From positions 1 through 6,642 of the forward strand of contig JAFYVO010000265.1 in the NCBI GenBank assembly GCA_017549085.1: a stretch of 6,642 nt of DNA, read 5' to 3'. The notes beneath the pieces are model-generated. The model did not search any database. It was not told where the DNA came from and was given only the letters and a program-made list of their open reading frames with translations. The stretch is from Thermoguttaceae bacterium (GTDB taxonomy: Bacteria > Planctomycetota > Planctomycetia > Pirellulales > Thermoguttaceae). The position numbers and the translations under genes were made by a program. Shown in pieces: positions 1 through 5,450 of the stretch (position 1 is the first letter of the stretch; each line of letters starts with the position of its first letter).

Positions 1-1806
1 ATGGGCGGCATGGGCGGTATGATGGGCGGTATGATGAACGTCCCGACCGTCGGCGCTCCGAAAGCCGAAGCCAACGATAACGCCGAAGGCCCGAACGACG
101 CTATCTTGCGCAACTTCCTCGAAGGCGACGCGCAAGCCGCTCCGGAAGCCGGTCTCTTCGCCGTTCCGGCGAAAGCCGCGAAAAAATCGGAAGCTCGCGG
201 AACCCTCGCGCAAGCTCCGGTCGACCTGAACGCGAAATGGGACGCCTACTTCGCGACGAAAGCCCCGAAAGTTGGTTCCGCCGACTACGACAAGGCTCGC
301 GAAGCGTTCGAATTCGAAACGATGGAACAAGTCGTCGCTTTGACGAAATCGCAACCGGCCTCCGCCGTCGCGTTGATCAAGAGCGCCCTGCGCAACGATT
401 ACGCGTCCCCGTGGATGTACGAAGCGTTGGCCGCCGCGCTGATTCGCGCGAACGCTCCGCAAGAAGAAATCGAAACGGCGATCCTTTCCGTCGCCGACTT
501 CTCGGGCGACCCCGTCGTTTTGATGGGTTTGGCCGCGTACCTTGAAAAGGTCGGTTCGCAAGAACGCGCCCTGAAAATTTATCGCGACGTCGCTCGCGTC
601 GCGCCGACCCGTCCGGAACCGTACGTTCGCGGTTTGGGCCTCGCGAAAGAGTTGAACGACGAAGAAGCGTTGAAATGGGTCGCCCTTGGTATCGCGTCGA
701 TCGTTTGGGACGGTAATCTCGTCGAATCGGTCGAACAAGCGGGCGAAGAAATCGCGCTCGACCTGATCGAAAAGATGAAGGGCGAAGGTCGCGAAACCGA
801 AGCCGCCGCGTTTGAAGCGCAACTTCAAGCCGCGAGCCTCCGCGACGTGATCGTCGAACTTCAATGGGCCGGCGACGCCGAACTCGACTTGGCCGTTCAA
901 GAGCCGACCGGCGCCGTTTGCTGGTTCGCTCAAAAACGCACCGCGGCCGGCGGCGTTCTCTCCGAAGTTTCGACCGACCTGTCGAAATCGTTCGAAGCGA
1001 ACCGCGAAGGCCTCCGCAGCCGCGTTTACACCTGCCCGGCCGGTTTCTCGGGCGACTACAACTTCCTGATTTCCCGCAGTTGGGGCACGGTCGCGCAAAA
1101 CAAGGTTACGGTTAAGATTCGCACGAACGTCGGCACGGACAACGAGCGCTCCGCCGTCGAAATCATCGAACTGAAAGACGACCAAGACGTCGGCTTCACC
1201 GTTCAACTCGACCAAGGTCGCCGTCAAGAAGAGGTCAAGGAAGAAATCCTGACCGCCGCGGCCGCCTTGAACCAACTCCAAGCGCGTTCGGCTCGCGAAC
1301 TTTCGCAACGCGTCGCGGCCTTCCAAGACCGCAAAGCTCGCGCCGAAGCGATCGGTTCGAACGTTGCGCAAGACCAAGCGAACAAATACGTTAGCGGTTA
1401 CAAAGCGGAAGACGCCGTCGAAAACGAAAACCTCGACGCGCCGCAAATCAGCTACGTCGAACCCGATCCGGGGCACATGCCGATCATCAGCTACATCTCG
1501 CTCGGCGCCGGTTTCTCGACCAGCGCGGGCGTTAGCGGCGACCGTCGTTACGTCTTGGTCGCTCCGCAACCGATGTTTAGCCAGCTCCTCCGTATGTTCA
1601 CCTACAACTCCAGCTCCGGGAGCACCGGCAGCTCGGGCGGCGGCGGTTACGGCGGCGGCTACGGCAACAACAACGGCGGCGGCTACGGCGGCGGCTACGG
1701 CAACAATAATCGTGGCGGCGGCTACGGCAACAACGGCGGCGGCTACGGCGGCGGTGGTTACGGCGGCAATATGGGCGGCGGTTACGGCGGCGGTAGCAAC
1801 TGGTAA
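1..1806 (+). CDS. Large TPR-like/beta-sandwich protein with Gly-Tyr-Asn-rich tail (probably 5'-partial)
   Basis: The frame is open from the first base to a TAA at 1804-1806 (601 residues visible). The ATG at base 1 sits in a Gly/Met run (residues 1-12) with no visible ribosome site, so the true start and probably a signal peptide lie upstream; this is inference. Residues 20-80 are Ala/Glu/Pro-rich linker. Residues about 117-235 are helical and TPR-like (ALKIYRDVARVAPTRPEPY near 190-208). Residues about 280-405 look like a beta-sandwich of the DUF2135 kind: LQWAGDAELDLAVQEPTG, then a YTCPAGFSGDYNF strand pair. Residues 406-450 are a charged helix. Residues 495-535 carry DRRYVLVAPQPMFSQL, which I recall as common near the C-terminus of planctomycete surface or secreted proteins. 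The end (546-601) is almost pure Gly/Tyr/Asn and finishes in Trp. Probably exported, perhaps in protein assembly or envelope structure; function unknown. A strong terminator follows. Confidence 0.85.
   Translation: MGGMGGMMGGMMNVPTVGAPKAEANDNAEGPNDAILRNFLEGDAQAAPEAGLFAVPAKAAKKSEARGTLAQAPVDLNAKWDAYFATKAPKVGSADYDKAREAFEFETMEQVVALTKSQPASAVALIKSALRNDYASPWMYEALAAALIRANAPQEEIETAILSVADFSGDPVVLMGLAAYLEKVGSQERALKIYRDVARVAPTRPEPYVRGLGLAKELNDEEALKWVALGIASIVWDGNLVESVEQAGEEIALDLIEKMKGEGRETEAAAFEAQLQAASLRDVIVELQWAGDAELDLAVQEPTGAVCWFAQKRTAAGGVLSEVSTDLSKSFEANREGLRSRVYTCPAGFSGDYNFLISRSWGTVAQNKVTVKIRTNVGTDNERSAVEIIELKDDQDVGFTVQLDQGRRQEEVKEEILTAAAALNQLQARSARELSQRVAAFQDRKARAEAIGSNVAQDQANKYVSGYKAEDAVENENLDAPQISYVEPDPGHMPIISYISLGAGFSTSAGVSGDRRYVLVAPQPMFSQLLRMFTYNSSSGSTGSSGGGGYGGGYGNNNGGGYGGGYGNNNRGGGYGNNGGGYGGGGYGGNMGGGYGGGSNW
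1636..1797 (+). repeat. In-frame repeat encoding the Gly-Tyr-Asn tail
   Basis: This is low-complexity DNA built from GGCGGCGGCTACGGC and AACAACAAC blocks. Two near-perfect 36-bp units (1639-1674 and 1675-1710) each encode GGGYGGGYGNNN. Shorter, shuffled copies follow up to the stop. The repeat length is a multiple of three, so copy-number change would alter only tail length. The first GC-rich Gly-Met stretch of the protein (bases 1-36) is a separate simple repeat. Confidence 0.85.
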
Positions 1807-1869
1807 TCTTCCCCTTAGAAGCGTCGTTTGAATCAGAGTTCAGACGACGCGACGCCAACAAGCGAAAAG

Positions 1870-1902
1870 GACGCGTCGATTTCGGTCGGCGCGTCTTTTT
1901 TT
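1870..1902 (+). terminator. Intrinsic terminator of the gene ending at 1806
   Basis: The 10-bp stem GACGCGTCGA (1870-1879) pairs with TCGGCGCGTC (1886-1895) with one G-U pair. The loop is TTTCGG, and seven T follow at 1896-1902. It lies 64 bases after the stop codon and just ahead of the galE promoter, separating the two transcription units. Confidence 0.9.
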
Positions 1903-1933
1903 ATCCCTTGGCGACGTTTGCCGTCGCCGCCCC

Positions 1934-1961
1934 TTGACGATTTTTATTGCGAACGTACAAT
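1934..1961 (+). promoter_or_regulatory. Sigma70-type promoter of galE
   Basis: The -35 box TTGACG (1934-1939) and -10 box TACAAT (1956-1961) are separated by 16 bases. They lie about 95 bases before the galE start and directly after the upstream terminator. A start near 1968 would give an 85-90 base leader, in which I see no clear operator or riboswitch. Confidence 0.75.
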
Positions 1962-2037
1962 AGAAGAAGGCGGTCGACGAACGGCGCGCCGCCTATCGAA
2001 CTTTGGGCGTCGAGGCGTTTTGAGCGCGACGTCTTTT

Positions 2038-2047
2038 AAGGAAAGGA
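2038..2047 (+). promoter_or_regulatory. Shine-Dalgarno site of galE
   Basis: The purine run AAGGAAAGGA ends seven bases before the ATG at 2055. It supports that start. The N-terminal nucleotide-binding motif then begins at residue 8, as expected for the family. Confidence 0.75.
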
Positions 2048-2054
2048 AATCGAA

Positions 2055-3065
2055 ATGGCGACTGTTTTGCTCACCGGCGGCGCCGGTTACATTGGTTCGC
2101 ACGCCGCGCTTGAATTTTTGAACGACGGTTCGGAAGTCGTCGTCGCGGACAACTTTAGCAACAGTTCGCCGAAGTCGATCGAGCGCGTCGAGAAGCTGAC
2201 CGGCAAAAAGATTGCGCTCCGCGAAGTCGACGTTTGCGACAAAGACGCGACGCGCAAACTCTTCGAAGAGTTCAAGTTCGACGCGATCGTTCACTTCGCC
2301 GGTTACAAAGCGGTCGGCGAATCGGTCGCGCAGCCGTTGAAGTATTACCGCAACAACATCGACTCCGCGTTGGTTCTCTGCGAGCTGATGGAGGAGTTCG
2401 GCGTCAATAAAATCGTTTTCAGTTCCTCGGCGACCGTTTACGGAACATCGCAAAACGTTCCGTTGAAAGAAACGGAGCCGACCGGCTGCACGAACCCTTA
2501 CGGTTGGACGAAGTTGATGATCGAGCAGATTTTGCGCGACTTTGCTCGAGCGAACGAAAAGGCCTCGGTTACGCTTCTTCGTTATTTCAATCCGGTCGGA
2601 GCGCACGCGAGCGGCGAAATCGGCGAAGATCCGTTGGGGATTCCGAACAACTTGGCGCCGTTCGTTTGCCAAGTGGCGGTGGGGCGCCGCGAAAAGTTGA
2701 GCGTCTTCGGTTCGGACTACCCGACCCCGGACGGCACCGGCGTTCGCGACTACATTCACGTCGTCGACTTGGCGCTCGGACACGTCGCCGCGTATCGCAA
2801 GGCGAAGCCGGGCGTTAGCGTGTACAATCTCGGGACGGGCGTCGGTTACAGCGTCTTGGATTTGGTAACGACGTTTGAAAAGGTGAACGGCGTGAAGATT
2901 CCGTACGAGCTGACCGCGCGCCGTCCGGGCGACGTCGCGACCTGTTACGCCGATCCGACGCTGGCGAACGAAGCGCTCGGTTGGTCGGCGAAACTCGGGT
3001 TGGAAGAGATGTGTCGCGACGCGTACAACTGGCAAAAGAAGTATCCGAACGGTTATCGCGACTGA
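2055..3065 (+). CDS. galE: UDP-glucose 4-epimerase (GalE)
   Basis: Interconverts UDP-galactose and UDP-glucose with tightly bound NAD in the cytoplasm (Leloir pathway and supply of sugars for envelope polysaccharides). The 336-residue length matches the E. coli enzyme (338). Visible motifs are the Rossmann glycine motif TGGAGYIGSH (residues 7-16), HFAGYKAVGES (80-90), SSSATVYG with the catalytic Ser125, the YxxxK pair Tyr149 and Lys153, LLRYFNPVGAH (174-184), GIPNNL (195-200) and GTGVRDYIHV (227-236). The C-terminal sugar-binding part reads RRPGDVATCYAD (289-300). By alignment from memory, Cys297 replaces E. coli Tyr299, as in human GALE, and predicts activity on UDP-GlcNAc/GalNAc too. The gene has its own promoter and no partner genes, so it is not part of a gal operon. 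The family call is very secure; the wider specificity is inference. Confidence 0.97.
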   Translation: MATVLLTGGAGYIGSHAALEFLNDGSEVVVADNFSNSSPKSIERVEKLTGKKIALREVDVCDKDATRKLFEEFKFDAIVHFAGYKAVGESVAQPLKYYRNNIDSALVLCELMEEFGVNKIVFSSSATVYGTSQNVPLKETEPTGCTNPYGWTKLMIEQILRDFARANEKASVTLLRYFNPVGAHASGEIGEDPLGIPNNLAPFVCQVAVGRREKLSVFGSDYPTPDGTGVRDYIHVVDLALGHVAAYRKAKPGVSVYNLGTGVGYSVLDLVTTFEKVNGVKIPYELTARRPGDVATCYADPTLANEALGWSAKLGLEEMCRDAYNWQKKYPNGYRD

Positions 3066-3074
3066 ACCGTAAGA

Positions 3075-3102
3075 CGCGGCGCCTCCCCTTGACGTCGCCG
3101 CG
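3075..3102 (+). terminator. Possible weak terminator hairpin after galE
   Basis: CGCGGCG (3075-3081) pairs with CGCCGCG (3096-3102) across a 14-base loop, 10 bases after the galE stop. No proper T-run follows. The hairpin overlaps the -35 box of the tRNA promoter, so galE transcripts may read into the tRNA gene. Confidence 0.35.
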
Positions 3103-3116
3103 CCGTCGTTTACAAT
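3089..3116 (+). promoter_or_regulatory. Sigma70-type promoter of the tRNA-Arg gene
   Basis: TTGACG (3089-3094), 16 bases, TACAAT (3111-3116). Hexamers and spacing are identical to the galE promoter, and both have a CCCTTGACG context. Transcription would begin near 3123, giving a 5' leader of about 65 bases before the mature tRNA. Confidence 0.75.
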
Positions 3117-3188
3117 AATTAAACCGCGTTTTTTTGTTGCCGAACGAACTTCGCGCTTTAAGCCGAGTTTGTTTTGCAGCGCGATCGC

Positions 3189-3262
3189 GTCCTCGTAGCT
3201 CAGTAGGATAGAGCGACGGTTTCCTAAACCGTAGGTCGCTGGTTCGAATCCAGTCGGGGATA
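3189..3262 (+). tRNA. tRNA-Arg (anticodon CCU)
   Basis: A complete cloverleaf can be folded by hand. The acceptor GTCCTCG (3189-3195) pairs with CGGGGAT (3255-3261) with two G-U pairs. D arm: GCTC/GAGC (3198-3214). Anticodon arm: ACGGT/ACCGT with loop TTCCTAA (3221-3227), anticodon CCT at 3223-3225. Variable loop AGGTC. T arm: GCTGG/CCAGT with loop TTCGAAT (3243-3249). The discriminator is A at 3262, usual for arginine tRNAs. CCA is not encoded. It reads AGG codons and is the probable integration target of the element to the right. Confidence 0.95.
3238..3262 (+). other. Probable attachment site (attL) within the tRNA 3' end
   Basis: The T arm and acceptor strand of the tRNA form the last host-like sequence before an abrupt drop in GC content. 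A tyrosine integrase gene on the minus strand ends about 1 kb away, pointing toward the tRNA. This is the classical layout of an element integrated at a tRNA 3' end. The exact crossover cannot be placed: it could be as far left as the anticodon arm (from 3216). No second copy of the tRNA 3' end is present in the window. Confidence 0.6.
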
Positions 3263-3264
3263 TA

Positions 3265-3288
3265 AAACCCTATATAAATATAGGGTTT
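3265..3288. repeat. Perfect 11-bp palindrome abutting the tRNA
   Basis: AAACCCTATAT (3265-3275) and ATATAGGGTTT (3278-3288) are exact inverted copies separated by AA. It begins two bases after the discriminator base. It could act as a transcript end for the tRNA (but no T-run follows the stem), as a recombinase or excisionase binding site, or as the start of the element. Confidence 0.7.
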
Positions 3289-3363
3289 ATGAAAGGCGGT
3301 ACCCTGGATAGTACCCGGCGGAGGGAAAAAGAAAAAAGGAAAAATAAATAATAAAAGATAAAC

Positions 3364-3395
3364 ATAATATATTATTATAACATATATTATTTTTT
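3364..3395 (+). terminator. AT-only hairpin with T-run
   Basis: ATAATATAT (3364-3372) and ATATATTAT (3382-3390) form a perfect 9-bp stem with a 9-base loop, and T continues to 3395. The stem has no GC pairs, so it would be weak as a terminator. It may instead be an easily melted site. It lies about 100 bases after the tRNA. Confidence 0.35.
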
Positions 3396-3499
3396 GTTAC
3401 ACAATTCCCTTTTGCGTCCCTTTATCTAAGCCGTCCTTCTTTCTGCCTTCGTTCTGTACACTTATCATTTTCTTTTTCTTTCCTTCTCCCTTTTTAAAC

Positions 3500-3595
3500 C
3501 GTTGAAGGTTGAAAGATTGAGTTTTCGCGATAACTCCTTATATACAAGGATTTAAGCGTCGTTGAATGTTCTTTTAGCCCGTTGAATCTTCAACG
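3500..3595. repeat. CGTTGAA motifs, candidate integrase arm-type sites
   Basis: CGTTGAA occurs at 3500-3506, 3560-3566 and 3580-3586. GGTTGAA lies at 3507-3513, and an inverted copy TTCAACG at 3589-3595. Two are adjacent direct copies (3500-3513) and two face each other across TC. Clusters of short repeats beside an attachment site are typical of arm-type sites bound by the N-terminal domain of tyrosine integrases. No binding evidence is available from sequence alone. Confidence 0.45.
3517..3546 (+). promoter_or_regulatory. Candidate rightward promoter in the left arm
   Basis: TTGAGT (3517-3522) is followed by TATACA (3541-3546) with an 18-base spacer, or by TATATA (3539-3544) with 16. The -10 region lies inside a small inverted repeat TCCTT/AAGGA (3535-3550), a possible operator. 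It would fire toward the hairpin at 3577-3609 and the GC-rich repeat region. Confidence 0.4.
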
Positions 3596-3609
3596 CCGGG
3601 CCGCTTTTT
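3577..3609 (+). terminator. Candidate intrinsic terminator or structured site
   Basis: GCCCGTTGAA (3577-3586) pairs with TTCAACG plus GGGC (3589-3601) with a two-base CC bulge. Five T follow at 3605-3609. It overlaps two of the CGTTGAA motifs, so the inverted repeat could equally be a protein site. Together with the promoter candidate it would bound a transcript of about 55-60 bases. Confidence 0.4.
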
Positions 3610-4244
3610 CAGGGGGGCAAGGAGCCGAAAGGAGGCCGGGGAAGGGCTTTTTATCGCGCTTCCACCTTGGCGGCGGCTAAGACGGCGGGGGACGGTTCCC
3701 GCGTCGTTCGTCCGACGGGCGGCTTTCGTTCGCCGTCGATTGCGGGGGTGTTCCGTCGTTCGTTCGCGGGGCGGCCCGTGGTCGATTGTTCGTCGTTCGA
3801 CGGGCCGCGCGTCGCGACAAGGGAACGACGCGGCGCGTTAAGCGGCCTTCGTTGGAGACGGGGGCGACGATCGCCAACAGAAATTAAGCGACGGTTGAAG
3901 GCGGCTTCTTTTCTCGACGGGCGCGGCGACGCGGAAAGAAAAACGCGAACGCTTGAAGGCGGCTTCATCGTCGCGCCGACGCGGCGGGGGCTTTCAGAAA
4001 ATGAACGCGGCTTGAAGGCGGCTTCGTTTCTCTTTCGAGCGTCGGACGCGCTCAGAAATAAAAGCGGCGTTCGAAGGCCGTTCCGTTGGAGCGTCGCCGG
4101 GGAAGGTCGACGAACGCGGTCAAGAGCGCAACGCGCCCCCCCCCTTGGCGGCGACGGGTAGGGGCGGCCCCGTCGAGCGAACGCGGCGGGGCAAAAGAAA
4201 AGGCGACGCAACGCGCCGCCAAGAGGTGGGGAAAGGGGGACGCG
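3601..4244. other. GC-rich, hairpin-dense region without a convincing gene
   Basis: About 640 bases between the left arm and the 3' end of the integrase gene. Both strands have long Arg/Pro-rich open frames (3651-4211 minus and 3667-4161 plus). Both would begin at TTG without a well-placed ribosome site, resemble no family I know, and run through a tandem array whose 58-59 bp period shifts their frame at each unit. I therefore treat the region as noncoding. It contains inverted repeats: a bulged CGACGG/CCGTCG hairpin at 3713-3738, a 9-bp GCGGCCCGT/ACGGGCCGC stem (3771-3779 with 3800-3808), and a 10-bp CTTGGCGGCG/CGCCGCCAAG pair (4144-4153 with 4214-4223). Strong purine motifs AAGGAG (3619) and AAAGGAGG (3628) have no start codon at a usable distance. 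Confidence 0.55.
3838..4122. repeat. Degenerate tandem array, about five units of 57-59 bp
   Basis: The exact 14-mer TTGAAGGCGGCTTC occurs at 3895-3908, 3953-3966 and 4012-4025. A related TCGAAGGCCGTTCC begins at 4071 and TTAAGCGGCCTTC at 3838, so unit starts are 57, 58, 59 and 59 bases apart. Each internal unit also has an A-rich box (CAGAAATTAAGCG, AAAGAAAAACGCG, CAGAAAATGAACG, CAGAAATAAAAGCG) 10-20 bases before the next 14-mer. The stretch between is GC-rich and less conserved. The two end units share a CGTTGGAG segment after the core. The period is not a multiple of three, which argues against a protein repeat. The role is unknown: replication iterons, protein-binding array or structured RNA are options. 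Confidence 0.75.
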
Positions 4245-4275
4245 TTAGCCGAAAAGGTTCTCGTTAGCTAACGCG
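4241..4275 (-). repeat. 9-bp inverted repeat spanning the integrase stop codon
   Basis: CGCGTTAGC (4241-4249) and GCTAACGCG (4267-4275) are exact inverted copies around a 17-base loop. The integrase TAA (4245-4247) lies inside one arm. In the integrase transcript this folds into a terminal hairpin followed by a C/T-rich stretch rather than a T-run, so it could end or protect the mRNA but is not a textbook terminator. Confidence 0.5.
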
Positions 4276-5438
4276 GCGTTAAACGCGTCTCGCGTCGATC
4301 GTTGGTAATGTTGCAAAGAAACAAGGGGCGAATGTCCAAGCCATTCGGATTCGTCCGACGGCTTACAGCATCGGGTAATATCCATTGTAGCGCTTGCCCG
4401 CAAGTTTTGAATTAAGCGCGGCCAAGGGGTTATTCCCGCTTTTCGGAGAATCTTACTTAACAACGGGCCGGGGTTGGTTTGCTCGGAAAAGCGCGAAATA
4501 ACGCGATCGTCGGGGGACGCGTCGGCTTCGCGTTTCCACGCTTCTAGCTCTTTCCGTAATTGGGGGAAAAGCGGCGTTTGGCGCGATCCTTTGCCGACGT
4601 GTTCCGTTTTCGGCGAACGCACCGTTATTTTTCCCGCTTTAAAATCAACGTCGCGCCAACGCAAAATAAGGGCCTCGGCGGCCCGTAAACCGCCGAAACG
4701 GTACAAGGCGAAAAGGGCCCGCCATTCTTGCGACGGGCAAGCGTCAAGGACGCGCCGCGACGTGTCGCCGTCGACATAAAAGAGCCTTTCGGAGTTAATG
4801 AAGCCGCCCCGTTTAACCTCGGAAAACGGGTCGTTCGCAAGCACCTTCGTTTCTCGGGCCCATTTCCAAACCGCCCGCAAAACCTTAATATCCGCCGCTT
4901 TTGTCGCCGGACTGTACCCCTTTCGGTCGCGCCCTTTAACGGTCGCCGTCGTCGTCAACCAGTTGACATACCCTCGCGCGTCCTGTGTGGTGAGCGTCGC
5001 CGCGTCGCGATCGCGGCCCCAATATTCGAAAACGTGGTTAAACGTCGTTTCCTTTGTTATAAGCGTTCGGGGCGCGTCCCCCTTCGCCTTGGCCGCTTCC
5101 CGGTACTTTCGGTAAAGTTCGCCAAGGGTAATTGACGCGGCCCCCGGAATAATCCCATTTTTTTGCATACGGGCAAACAGGGCGGGGCGCTCTTTCTGAA
5201 AACGTTTAATCTTGTCTTCTGTGTAAGGGCTAAATCGGCCCGCGCCCCAATGCCCGCCGCCGTTCAAGTCGCGTTCAATCAACGCTAAAAGGTCAAGGCT
5301 TTCGTTGGCGGCGCGTTCGTCATATTTTTTAACGCTAACAAAAATTGACTTACTGCTATCGTTAAAGGCGACTTGCCAACCTTTGAATATCTTTTTCCCG
5401 TTCTTGTCGGTGTCGTATCTTTTCGATTTTCTAGCCAT
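4245..5438 (-). CDS. Tyrosine recombinase/integrase of the element
   Basis: Catalyses site-specific integration and probably excision of the element at the tRNA-Arg gene. 397 residues, normal for phage-type integrases. The N-terminus (about 1-60) is a Lys-rich arm-binding-like region containing FKGWQVAFNDSSKSIFVSVKK. Residues about 102-200 form the SAM-like core-binding domain (TLGELYRKYREAAK onward). The catalytic domain follows: Arg252 in GGLRAAEALILRW, the beta-hairpin Lys277 in RSPKTEH, Arg347 in LIQNLRAS, Gly368-His369 in EWLGHS, and the nucleophile Tyr378 in LQHYQRS. The first His of the usual HxxR motif is Gln344, a change I recall as common in planctomycete integrases. The ATG at 5438 is preceded by AAGGGGG, five bases away, whose AA lies in the stop codon of the upstream gene, so the two genes are probably translationally coupled. 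The gene points toward the attachment site. Confidence 0.95.
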   Translation of the reverse strand: MARKSKRYDTDKNGKKIFKGWQVAFNDSSKSIFVSVKKYDERAANESLDLLALIERDLNGGGHWGAGRFSPYTEDKIKRFQKERPALFARMQKNGIIPGAASITLGELYRKYREAAKAKGDAPRTLITKETTFNHVFEYWGRDRDAATLTTQDARGYVNWLTTTATVKGRDRKGYSPATKAADIKVLRAVWKWARETKVLANDPFSEVKRGGFINSERLFYVDGDTSRRVLDACPSQEWRALFALYRFGGLRAAEALILRWRDVDFKAGKITVRSPKTEHVGKGSRQTPLFPQLRKELEAWKREADASPDDRVISRFSEQTNPGPLLSKILRKAGITPWPRLIQNLRASATMDITRCCKPSDESEWLGHSPLVSLQHYQRSTRDAFNAALANENLFG

Positions 5439-5443
5439 CGCAA

Positions 5444-5450
5444 CCCCCTT
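5444..5450 (-). promoter_or_regulatory. Shine-Dalgarno of the integrase overlapping the upstream stop codon
   Basis: On the minus strand TAAGGGGG joins the TAA of the DUF3987-type gene (5451-5449) to a GGGGG motif five bases before the integrase ATG. The arrangement fixes the integrase start and suggests that ribosomes finishing the upstream gene help to start the integrase. Confidence 0.7.

Larger units (their letters stand above)
3290..3600. other. AT-rich left arm of the element, no gene seen
   Basis: The stretch is strikingly AT-rich compared with the sequence on both sides. It contains GGTAC/GTACC arms around 8 bases (3298-3315), a purine run (about 3317-3360), an AT palindrome (3364-3390), a pyrimidine run (about 3467-3495) and several CGTTGAA motifs (3500-3595). 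The longest open frame I noticed near the tRNA is a Lys/Arg-rich 20-codon one (3289-3351), which I do not believe is a gene. The region most likely holds binding sites for integration and excision proteins. Confidence 0.6.

Noticed and set aside
1944..3035. 363-codon minus-strand open frame opposite galE
   Set aside because: Antisense shadow of galE caused by codon composition. The plus-strand frame has all GalE motifs, promoter and ribosome site.
3121..3136. AAACCGCGTTTTTTT as a terminator between galE and the tRNA
   Set aside because: The possible stem is only four weak pairs with a three-base loop, and it lies just past the tRNA promoter start point.
3289..3351. 20-codon Lys/Arg-rich small gene after the tRNA
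   Set aside because: ATG lies within the palindrome region with AGGG only three bases away, and the coding part is mostly the purine run. No support as a gene.
3838..4122. CRISPR array
   Set aside because: The exactly shared core is only 14 bases, the units between cores resemble one another, and the end copies are degraded. No cas gene is visible.
3667..4161. 164-codon plus-strand open frame with KAASFL repeats
   Set aside because: TTG start more than 30 bases from the nearest Shine-Dalgarno-like motif, repeats not kept in frame, and no recognisable domain.
3651..4211. 186-codon minus-strand open frame with peptide repeats such as NEAAFKPRS and KEAAFNRRL
   Set aside because: The peptide similarity only mirrors the 57-59 bp DNA array, with every other unit out of frame. 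It starts at TTG with no ribosome site and is Arg/Pro-rich like other shadow frames.
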